This document shows, piece by piece, positions 24,101 through 30,606 of a stretch of 40,868 bases of DNA. The translations under genes were made by a program, and so were the position numbers. Within the stretch, counting starts at the first letter, position 1. Every line of letters begins with the position of its first letter. The notes below the pieces were generated by a model that did not search any database, had not been told where the DNA came from, and saw nothing but the letters and a program-made list of their open reading frames with translations. The stretch is from a virus: IMG/VR virus record IMGVR_UViG_3300042391_000796, positions 1 through 40,868 of that record; one strand, given 5' to 3'.

Positions 24101-27100
24101 CGCTTTAGCGGTTCTGGAAGTCCGTCCGGTGCAATCTTGTCCAGCTTGGAGAGAATAGACTTTGCCTGTTCGTCTGTTATTTTTCCGCGGTCAATGAGTT
24201 CCTGAACAGTTCTTTCTGCAATGTCCCTGCTCCCTCTTCTTCCGAGGTCTATAGCCAGGCGCGTCAAAGCTGCCTCTGGGCCAAATTTAAGAGCAGAGAC
24301 AGTACCAAGAAACATCTCTGCAATTTCTTTTGAATCTTCGTCCTTGCCAATGCGCTCCGAAATCATTTCAATTGCGCGCTCTTTGGCGCGAGCCTTAATT
24401 CCTTTTTTAACCAAACCGGAAGACAGACGCTCAGTATCAAAAGAACCTTCTCTGCCGTATCTACCACTGACGGCAAACTTGTCAAGCTCGTCTTGTCTCA
24501 TTCTGACTCGTGGTCGTGCATCAAAGCTTTCGTGAAGATTCTTTGCAGACTCTGCTACAAGTTTATAAATCTCTTCGTCTGAAGAGTTCTTGATAAAGTC
24601 AGCAAGCACTGGGTCAATATGTGTGAGGTCAAGACCAAGAGAGTCGCCGGCTCCAGGAACATTGTCAAACATTTCACGGAGTGACGTCATTACTTCTGAC
24701 TGCATCTCAGCCATCTGTGTGATTCTTTCTTCGCGTGTCTGTGGAGGTCCGTATATTTCGTTAAAACCGTCATTATTTGATGGCTCAAGAAGGCGGGCAA
24801 GTTGCTCATTACTTGAAGGCATCTGCCCCCATTTGGCACCAGAAGAGAGCCTGTCATTACCCCTACTGCGCATTTCTTCCATTCTCCATCTGCGCTCGTC
24901 TGGACTTAAATCGTCGTCGAAGTCGCCAGTCCCTATGTCGTCATCATTGGTAGCAAAACGACGTGGGGTAGCACGACGTGGTGGTCGCGGTGATGAGTCG
25001 GGGGTAAATCCAGCGCCAGACGCGGCGGTATCTGCTGTTGTGGTAAATCTTTCTTCCTCAATTGGGGAGTTCTTCCTTGGGTCAAACATTCCTTGTTTGC
25101 GACGCTCGGCAATTCTTCTATCAACAATTTTGCTGACTTTTTTCTGAAGACCCTCTCTGTAGGCACGGTCTCCATCGCCGACGCTGTAACCAATCTGCCC
25201 TACTGCTTCCCTGAGTATTTCTTCTGTTCCTTTTTGCTCGCCAACCTCAAGAATAACCGTTCCGTCTTCACGAATCTCAACCAAGTGAAACTTGGATGGC
25301 GGAATCATCATCTTCTGTTCTCCGTTATCGGATTCAGAATAATACGACCAGTCTGGGAGTAAAGCCCTACTACCTTCAGGCACGCGAATTATTATCTTCT
25401 TGCCGTCCGAGAAGTCAGTCTTGTCGGTTACTAGGGTTCCTGTTCCAATTCCGCCAGAACCGACTGGCATGCCGCCGTTGAGTAATTCTTCAACATACTT
25501 TGCGGCGTCGTCATCGCTGTCTATGTACATTTCTACAGTTTGAGACAATGAGGATTTGTCCATTAGTTCAATAAGCGGGATATAGAAGTTTTCTATCTGC
25601 TCTTCAATCGAAGCCTCGTGCTGGTTTAAGCCATCCGGCAAGATTCCGTTTTTCCTAAGGCGTGTATTTCTTCTCTGTATTGCCCTAGCTGCTGCCATTC
25701 CTTCGTCGTGACCAATCATCATGTTGATTGCATCTGTGTCGCCACTGCCCATCTCTACAAAGGCAACTTTTTCGGCTGTCGTTGCACCCTCCATAAGGCG
25801 GGCTCTTTCTTCTGTGGCAAAAGTATGTGCGCCGTTCTTGCCTTTGTGGCTTGTGAACTTCTTTGGTTTTACGCGCGTTTTCTTTTCTTTTTCGGCAACG
25901 GTTTTTGGTTTGCGAATTTCTTTGAACTTTGAATTAAATTCTTTACGTGCATCTTCTTTAGAGACCGAATCTGGCCCTTCGGTTCTTCTCTTTACGTACT
26001 CGTCGCGATACATGTCGCGCATTTCTTTTCTGCGAATACGTTCTGGTCCGTCTACACCTTCTCCGGTGGCAAGTTCTTCCCAGTCTGAATAGTGTTGAAC
26101 AAGTTCTACCAAATCCATGTCTTTGGCACGCTCTGTAGCACCTTCCATGAATTCGCGATATCTGCGCTCTTCTATTTTTTCTGGAGAAAGGGTTCCTCTT
26201 GACTCGCGCTTTTCATCAATCATTTTCTGAAGTTTTTCCATTGCTTCAGGGCTTCTTCTAACGGTAAATCTTTTTACCCATTCGTCAGCAACGGCTTTTG
26301 TTTGTGAATCCAGAGTGTCTCTATCCATAACGCTCATCCAGCTTGGCTCTTCGCCAGCATCGTCGGCTGCATCAAGAAGTTCACTAAGAGCATCAGAAGA
26401 CTCTGTTGAAGAAGCAAGGAAATCAATCATTTCCTCTTCCGTCATTGTTTTGGCAGCTTCTTTTGTAGCTTTTACTTCAGCCCGTTTTTCTTGAGCGTAA
26501 GCCTCTCTTGCGGCAGACATTCTTTCTTCCGAAGCTCGTCCGTCAGCATCAAAAAACTCTCCATCAGCCGAGCCTGCTTCTTCTGCAAGTCTTGCTGCTT
26601 CAGCTTCTGCCGCGTCTCTGTATTCAGCATCTCTTTCGCGTGCTTCTCTGGCTTCACGAACTCTTCTTGAGCCATCAAGATGGTCCTCGTAGATTCTTCT
26701 TGTCAGAATGCTGTCAGAAACGTCTCTATCTATAGTTATTTTTCCAGACGCAATGTCGTCCATGTACTCAAGAGCAGCATCTACGTCGTCTCCAAAAACA
26801 AGACCAGAACTACGTAGTGCCCACAGCTCTGCACCTATTTCGGAAGCGCGCCTCTTGTCTCCATACCCAGCTTTAACATCGTCGATGTATCTACCGGCAA
26901 GAAAAGCTACGACGTCAGCCCTAGAGCGTAGATTGCTCAAAGTCTCAAGGTCTATCCCCATATAGTCTTCGTTAATCATCAACGCCATTAAGTGACTAGC
27001 AGTTAATTCGTCAACGCTGTTTATCTCTATAGGTGTTTTGTCTTTTCTTGGAATTAACAGTGAGCCTCTAGCGTCAAGCTCGCGTTTCATGTGTTCAAAT

Positions 27101-28854
27101 ATTGCTGCAGCTTGTATTGAGTGTGCTATTTCATGCTTCATGTCGTGGCGGCCAAGTCCGCGACCGCCATCTACCATTGCCATCATCTGTCCGGCGTGCG
27201 AGTTTGAGTTAACCAAAAAGTCTTTTACCGCCATCGCCCTTAAAGCGTCAGACTGTCCGCCTTCAGCCCATATTCTCAATCTTTCATCAGGAGAAAGATT
27301 TGGGAGCATTGAGTCCTGGAATGCCATTGAAGCAGGGATGTCAATATCTATTGAACCCACTGGTTTCCCAGTTCTGGGGTCTATGCCCGTAACTGCGTAG
27401 GAGGCCCTGTCCCTGCCTGTTGGCATCATCCTGATTACAGGTATTGATTTCATGTGCTCCGGGTTCTTAATCACCTCGTCCAAGAAGGCTTCAAGGTGTG
27501 CGCGCTCAAGTTCCCTGTATCTCTGAACTTCTATTTTGAGAAGTATCTCTTTCTCTTCGTCCGTGCGAGCAATCCAATGGGCGTCCATGTTTTTTAGGCG
27601 AGCAACCATCATTGCTTCAACCTGAGCCGGGGTTGGCTTACCAAGTATGTCGGCTGTTATTACGCCAGATTCTCTGAGCTTTTTGAACGCTTCGTATAGG
27701 TGCTCGTTTGTTTCTTTGCTTGCATCACTTACATCTACGCCAAGCTTTGCGTACAGGTCCGCCATGCGAGCATCTTGGGCATCTAGTTCAGCGTGAACAC
27801 GCTCTACTCCATTAACCATCCAGCGTTCGTTCTTCGCAACACCACCGGCTTCGCGGAACTTACGCCACTCACCGTGTTTCATTCGCGTTCCGTCTGCGTG
27901 ATACCAGACGTTGTTGCCGAAGATTCCATTTTCCATATCGAAAAGGAAGTTTGCTATCCCTCTGGTAAAGCCAGAAGAACGCATTGGGTCGTTTTCTGGA
28001 ACAAGTCTTTGAGCAAGATTGATTGCTTCAGAAATTATGTTTCCTGGAGTTGTTCCAAAACAATTAGAACCAGTCATGTCCGTGAACTGGTTTGCTGCCG
28101 GCGTACCCGGTGGGCAACGCATCTTGCCAAGTTCATCCATGATTACACCAAAGCGAGCAGCAGCCCGCCCAGCAATACTTGCCCCAGGCATTCTTTGTTT
28201 CAGGGTTGAGCCAAGGCTCTTTTCCTGTATTTCGCCAGATTCCTCATCGGACATGTTTTCGTCTATTTCATTCGACACATCCGGGTTGAGTTTAAAAGTT
28301 TTACCGAACCTCATTCGGTCAAATTCAACTTCCGTGTCTTCTATGGGCTCACCAGTACGAGTATTTATCTTGTACTTAGACATTCTTATTTTTGGTTTTT
28401 GCTCCACCTGTTGAACAAACTGTTCAGGAGTAAACATCGGCTCTTTGTCAACGAAACCAAAGTTGGGAACTTTGTTAGATGATTGTCTTTCTTCTCTTGA
28501 TGGAAAAAGCCTTAATACCTTGTCTGGACCCCACGTGGATTCAGGCATGTACCTGTAGCCCTCTTCGTCCTCGTCCATGCCGGGAACGCCGCCTTTGTTG
28601 ACGCGCTTCTTCCCATCTGTATCGGGTGAACCATCCTGAGCGGATTGCCCAATAGATGCTGCAGAAGAAGAAAGCCCAGCCCCCATTGCCGCCTTGACAG
28701 CAAGGTCGGCATTAAGCACAGCCATTGAAGAGTTCTCAATAAGGCCGCGTCTGAAGTCAACAGCGGCGTCCACAAAACTCTTGCGGCCCGATATTGGGGT
28801 AAAAAATTCAGGTGATGTATAGACTCTTGTTTTAGTCTTAAACGTACCCGTCAT
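21199..28854 (-). CDS. Giant polyvalent polyprotein 2 (zincin, ART-like, DEDDh exonuclease, RelA/SpoT-like), 2,551 aa
   Basis: The frame is open over 7.6 kb from an ATG at 28854. Visible domains in order: RCPPGTPAANQF...CFG motif (C247, C265); zincin with HEIAH (574-578) and downstream Glu candidates; a long charged helical region (~720-1010); an ADP-ribosyltransferase-like core at ~1150-1190 (GKKIIIRVPEGSRALLP, then EQKMMIPPSKF) in which the usual E-x-E reads E1179-x-K1181; an Arg/Glu-rich helix region; DEDDh exonuclease (FDYETTG near 1759, HTADADS near 1922); a second possible ART-like region (YVVHYGATTLEGG near 2059); and a RelA/SpoT-like domain at 2386-2551. Six R-L-S-S-G-type motifs (first residues 1335, 1476, 1673, 1704, 2000, 2313) lie between domains. 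Such domain mixtures match the 'polyvalent proteins' thought to be injected with phage DNA. Confidence 0.85.
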   Translation of the reverse strand: MTGTFKTKTRVYTSPEFFTPISGRKSFVDAAVDFRRGLIENSSMAVLNADLAVKAAMGAGLSSSAASIGQSAQDGSPDTDGKKRVNKGGVPGMDEDEEGYRYMPESTWGPDKVLRLFPSREERQSSNKVPNFGFVDKEPMFTPEQFVQQVEQKPKIRMSKYKINTRTGEPIEDTEVEFDRMRFGKTFKLNPDVSNEIDENMSDEESGEIQEKSLGSTLKQRMPGASIAGRAAARFGVIMDELGKMRCPPGTPAANQFTDMTGSNCFGTTPGNIISEAINLAQRLVPENDPMRSSGFTRGIANFLFDMENGIFGNNVWYHADGTRMKHGEWRKFREAGGVAKNERWMVNGVERVHAELDAQDARMADLYAKLGVDVSDASKETNEHLYEAFKKLRESGVITADILGKPTPAQVEAMMVARLKNMDAHWIARTDEEKEILLKIEVQRYRELERAHLEAFLDEVIKNPEHMKSIPVIRMMPTGRDRASYAVTGIDPRTGKPVGSIDIDIPASMAFQDSMLPNLSPDERLRIWAEGGQSDALRAMAVKDFLVNSNSHAGQMMAMVDGGRGLGRHDMKHEIAHSIQAAAIFEHMKRELDARGSLLIPRKDKTPIEINSVDELTASHLMALMINEDYMGIDLETLSNLRSRADVVAFLAGRYIDDVKAGYGDKRRASEIGAELWALRSSGLVFGDDVDAALEYMDDIASGKITIDRDVSDSILTRRIYEDHLDGSRRVREAREARERDAEYRDAAEAEAARLAEEAGSADGEFFDADGRASEERMSAAREAYAQEKRAEVKATKEAAKTMTEEEMIDFLASSTESSDALSELLDAADDAGEEPSWMSVMDRDTLDSQTKAVADEWVKRFTVRRSPEAMEKLQKMIDEKRESRGTLSPEKIEERRYREFMEGATERAKDMDLVELVQHYSDWEELATGEGVDGPERIRRKEMRDMYRDEYVKRRTEGPDSVSKEDARKEFNSKFKEIRKPKTVAEKEKKTRVKPKKFTSHKGKNGAHTFATEERARLMEGATTAEKVAFVEMGSGDTDAINMMIGHDEGMAAARAIQRRNTRLRKNGILPDGLNQHEASIEEQIENFYIPLIELMDKSSLSQTVEMYIDSDDDAAKYVEELLNGGMPVGSGGIGTGTLVTDKTDFSDGKKIIIRVPEGSRALLPDWSYYSESDNGEQKMMIPPSKFHLVEIREDGTVILEVGEQKGTEEILREAVGQIGYSVGDGDRAYREGLQKKVSKIVDRRIAERRKQGMFDPRKNSPIEEERFTTTADTAASGAGFTPDSSPRPPRRATPRRFATNDDDIGTGDFDDDLSPDERRWRMEEMRSRGNDRLSSGAKWGQMPSSNEQLARLLEPSNNDGFNEIYGPPQTREERITQMAEMQSEVMTSLREMFDNVPGAGDSLGLDLTHIDPVLADFIKNSSDEEIYKLVAESAKNLHESFDARPRVRMRQDELDKFAVSGRYGREGSFDTERLSSGLVKKGIKARAKERAIEMISERIGKDEDSKEIAEMFLGTVSALKFGPEAALTRLAIDLGRRGSRDIAERTVQELIDRGKITDEQAKSILSKLDKIAPDGLPEPLKRGVGRAARATTDALDTPENRDRLERAREAAGDAAGRAREAVGEGARNMAERGRERLRKLRERDDAGSLPSASDDVPFGDFDPADAPVDPFSSGRRLDRRVSGSDAGRERIMEGASVTRTRLSSGGAPKKDRPKKPSRPRDPDNGPMTGKFIDIFRGVQSYQEMLDRYNEQEVIFFDYETTGFSPTDDRPVQIGAVKMKGGKVIERFNVFVNPEKELSDWSKENLLNADGKPLTNDWLSGQSSVNEGHQQLIDFFGPDALLGGQYTPFDLGFLEESLKNAGIEWTPAGVIDSKALADELLPRWTADGGDGPFALNPDGTKYATNSLGPLSEYLEVELTAWHTADADSEASAMIVQKILERAAEREDTPKHLLDVDNLPNVVTERKARHKLEMDKYFADMKQYKIDNDAYEASQTGERLSSGETLGGKPEKTVRIDELLADPAMAEELRKRSADVKALSYSEREKRFTDPNDPDAVYVVHYGATTLEGGQLDPSRSRGQVGAGIAGNTRQINDETARYMVSKRDDAKRDLSILEEMKRQIEADGIIDFEAIAATDSRDSLRAGRARMLLGLNRRNLDYERSTITPSDWQSANLDGAIDDQNRVISRLDKVADQLVADDYQYTSTYRASSAQDLFGSYGGRYAENDSTEWGDGAERSPDTGIHIFRVKIGEDATEENAVGETHLVGKHTPIASLVASNDASNKNPALDTWTGWMDMAIEADIKKRSSTTETRLSSGEGPRSKKPKRVKKYKGYTLNEPDNPTTKPGEYPDDVVEAATKHRAEIEKVEAEITKLLIDLAEKNKANMEGLDFRLKALKSLIRKIAAEKDSEHGGDADKAAKAMSDVVRYTMSYEPADYIAGVKDVIAEMQKLGYDLRVKNYWKGDDPYQGINVAVTHPNGTQFELQFHTPQSVADKEKIHLIYDNYRTETDPKKRWIMYNRMVRIANKIGVPVPPDELLEIGIVKEQPFTPR
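21202..21903 (-). other. RelA/SpoT-like alarmone synthetase domain (C-terminus of polyprotein 2)
   Basis: Residues 2386-2551 carry the synthetase signature. R2392-x-K2394-x3-S2398-x2-R2401-K2402 matches the ATP-binding R-x-K-x3-S-x2-K motif, D2424...R2427 matches the D-x2-x-R strand, and E2483-L-Q-F-H-T matches the E-x-Q-x-(R/H)-T metal/GTP strand. A preceding helix (~2340-2385) is also typical. The closest functional parallels are RelA-fold toxins that make ppGpp, ppApp or pyrophosphorylate tRNA, but the product cannot be told from sequence. It starts at a motif (2313-2317), so it would be released as a ~234-residue fragment. Confidence 0.8.
21904..24852 (-). repeat. Six R-L-S-S-G-type motifs in polyprotein 2
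   Basis: Fifteen-base codings at 24838-24852 (RLSSG), 24415-24429 (RLSSG), 23824-23838 (PFSSG), 23731-23745 (RLSSG), 22843-22857 (RLSSG) and 21904-21918 (RLSSG), minus strand. Codons differ between copies (for example CGT CTG AGC AGT GGT versus AGA CTT TCT TCG GGA), so the amino acids are conserved, not the DNA. Each lies in a charged or Pro-rich spacer at a domain border. Confidence 0.9.
22843..23730 (-). other. DEDDh 3'-5' exonuclease domain (polyprotein 2)
   Basis: Residues 1709-2004, between two R-L-S-S-G motifs. It begins after a Lys/Pro-rich spacer, then IFFDYETTGFSPTDDRPVQIG (split: IFFDYETTG, DRPVQIGAV; metal D and E), a central GGQYTPFDLGFLEE (third D), and HTADADSEA (catalytic H and last D). 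This is the DnaQ/RNase T family order. Without a polymerase gene nearby it is unlikely to proofread phage replication; attack on host nucleic acid or repair of incoming ends is more plausible. Confidence 0.85.
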
Positions 28855-28871
28855 GTCGGGTCGTCCTTGCT

Positions 28872-30518
28872 CTAGTTGATTTCTGTTTCGGCTTGAAGCA
28901 GTTCAAACTCAATCAGCGAAGCCATGAGACCTGCGTCCACGGTGTCACTCTTCTTTTCTGTTCCGCCACCCATGACCCAGTTAGACGGAATGAGGCTTTC
29001 TTTGCCCATGTCCTTTGCCCGTTTCATAATGTGACGCTTTGCAGCCTCTTTGTCTTTTGCACGACCATAAGCCTGAATTGCATTACGCAAGTCTGATTCG
29101 CTCTTAATAGGGAAAGAACCGTCGGCCATCGCAGTGCCTTCTTTCGACATTGAGTTGCGTTGGTCGTCAGTAAAAGCGCGCTTCAGTGCAATTTCTGCAG
29201 CCTCTGCTTCAATCTCTTCTGCTTCGTCCATTTCGTACTTGTCGTATCCAAGAACTTCACCATCAAGAGAAACAAAGACGTCGTAAGACTTTCCGTCAAA
29301 GCCGTCAATTTCTACTGCGTAGGAATCGATTCCTTCAAACGAGTCTGGCTCAACACCAATGACATGGCCATCGATTGACTTGACTGCAATTTCTGCTGCT
29401 TCGTGGAACTGAATCATTTCAATTCCACCCTGTGCTGACTTCTGCTCAAATACTGAGTTGTCAAGCTTGTGGAATCCCTGTACTTCGGCGGTTGTTCCGT
29501 CAATGAATACTTCATTTACAGAGCCACTTTTTGTCTGCACATCGATAACGTACATGTCAGCTTTCGCCGAGTAACCAGAGTCAAGAACTTTTCCGTCAAA
29601 CATTTGCTCAGCAATGCCTTCAACATGGAGTAGTCCAGGAAGGCCCTTTTCAGCGATGCATCCACCTGGGCAGTCATCACAAACAGAAGAGCCACCTGGG
29701 TAAGCTTTTCTTTCAATTGCGCAAAGATATCCACGAGTGCCAAAGTCTTCCGACTTCATCCCCATTGACTGAATGCGCTTCTTGCGCATTTTTTCAAGCA
29801 TCATTTGCTTTTCGGCTTCTTCGTCGTCAGGCATGTCCTCGGACATTTCGTCCTCGGCCATTTCTTTTCCTTTAAATCCGTTTGAAGTTGAAGCAAGACC
29901 GCGAGCCTTGCGCTTCTTGTTGATTGTCGCTAGAAGTTCTTTTTCTTCTTCGGTCATGTCTTCTTCCCCGTCTTCGCCTTCCTCGTCTTCATCATCTTCA
30001 ATTTCGATGCTCATTCCCTTGAAACCGTTTGTTGTTGCCGCAAGACCGCGGGCCTTACGCTTCTTATTGACCTGCGCGAGAAAAGCCTTCTCTTCTTCAT
30101 CAAGAGATTCGTCATCTTCGAGCATGTCTTCGTCTGGCATTGCGTCCATACCCTTGGTAGCTTTCTTGCGCTTCTTGAGAAGCATCTGAAGGAGACCTTT
30201 TTCTTCTTCGGTTAGGTCTTCGTCTTCTTCTTCTGGCGCTTCAAGCTGTTCTGGCTCCATGCCGGCATCTTCCATCGCAACAGGTTCTGCTGGACGAGGA
30301 GCAGGTGTTGCTCTATCTTCGTCGTCCATTTCCTCTTTTTCTGTATCTTCTGCGTCATCCACGGGCACCATCTTCATCTGAACCGGCATAGCTCCGCACT
30401 TCCCACACACTTTTGCGCCAGGAGTAAATCCGCATGCGGAAACATCTGCGCCCTTTGCGCACTTCAGAACTTCGCCCTCAGTGCTAACGCTAAGGCTATT
30501 GTTCATTTCATCGTTCAT
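28872..30518 (-). CDS. Acidic scaffold-like virion protein with PepSY-like and DUF6582-like regions, 548 aa
   Basis: It starts with an ATG at 30518 (AGGAG upstream). Residues 20-41 contain four cysteines (C20, C29, C38, C41), a possible zinc knuckle. Residues ~52-250 are very acidic with three repeats of an E-E-E-K-x-L-L...K-K-R-K helix, two of them closely alike (141-168, 190-217). A Cys-rich patch (266-287) precedes two PepSY-like halves (~297-350 and ~370-432). The C-terminus (~445-514, TDDQRNSM..AMADGSFPI then DLRNAIQAYGRAKDK and RAKDMG) is a phage motif I recall as DUF6582. Scaffolds of HK97-type phages are acidic, helical and encoded between protease and capsid, as here. The role as scaffold or cargo adaptor is inferred. 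Confidence 0.72.
   Translation of the reverse strand: MNDEMNNSLSVSTEGEVLKCAKGADVSACGFTPGAKVCGKCGAMPVQMKMVPVDDAEDTEKEEMDDEDRATPAPRPAEPVAMEDAGMEPEQLEAPEEEDEDLTEEEKGLLQMLLKKRKKATKGMDAMPDEDMLEDDESLDEEEKAFLAQVNKKRKARGLAATTNGFKGMSIEIEDDEDEEGEDGEEDMTEEEKELLATINKKRKARGLASTSNGFKGKEMAEDEMSEDMPDDEEAEKQMMLEKMRKKRIQSMGMKSEDFGTRGYLCAIERKAYPGGSSVCDDCPGGCIAEKGLPGLLHVEGIAEQMFDGKVLDSGYSAKADMYVIDVQTKSGSVNEVFIDGTTAEVQGFHKLDNSVFEQKSAQGGIEMIQFHEAAEIAVKSIDGHVIGVEPDSFEGIDSYAVEIDGFDGKSYDVFVSLDGEVLGYDKYEMDEAEEIEAEAAEIALKRAFTDDQRNSMSKEGTAMADGSFPIKSESDLRNAIQAYGRAKDKEAAKRHIMKRAKDMGKESLIPSNWVMGGGTEKKSDTVDAGLMASLIEFELLQAETEIN
29868..30098 (-). repeat. Internal 28-residue duplication in the acidic protein
   Basis: Residues 141-168 and 190-217 share EEEK-x-L-L/F-A-x-(V/I)-N-KKRKARGLA-x-T-x-NGFKG, with only a few differences. 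DNA identity is partial, mostly synonymous. A third, weaker copy (EEEKGLLQMLLKKRKK) lies at ~104-119. Confidence 0.85.
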
Positions 30519-30551
30519 ACTAGATGACTCCTAATTCGTAAGTACCGTAAA

Positions 30552-30580
30552 ATTATACTCTAAACGTATCATTTGAGTAA
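30552..30580 (-). promoter_or_regulatory. Promoter before the acidic scaffold-like gene
   Basis: On the minus strand TTACTC is followed after exactly 17 bases by TATAAT, a perfect -10 hexamer. It lies in the 88-base gap between the protease polyprotein and the acidic gene, with the start codon about 34 bases downstream. It would allow genes after the protease, including polyprotein 2 and the capsid, to be expressed more than the protease. Confidence 0.6.
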
Positions 30581-30606
30581 GTATCGCGGTGTATGTGTGT
30601 TGATTG

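Noticed and set aside
21199-28854. Intein or intron in the giant genes
   Set aside because: No splicing-junction residues (Cys/Ser start with His-Asn end) or homing-endonuclease motifs were found around the domains.
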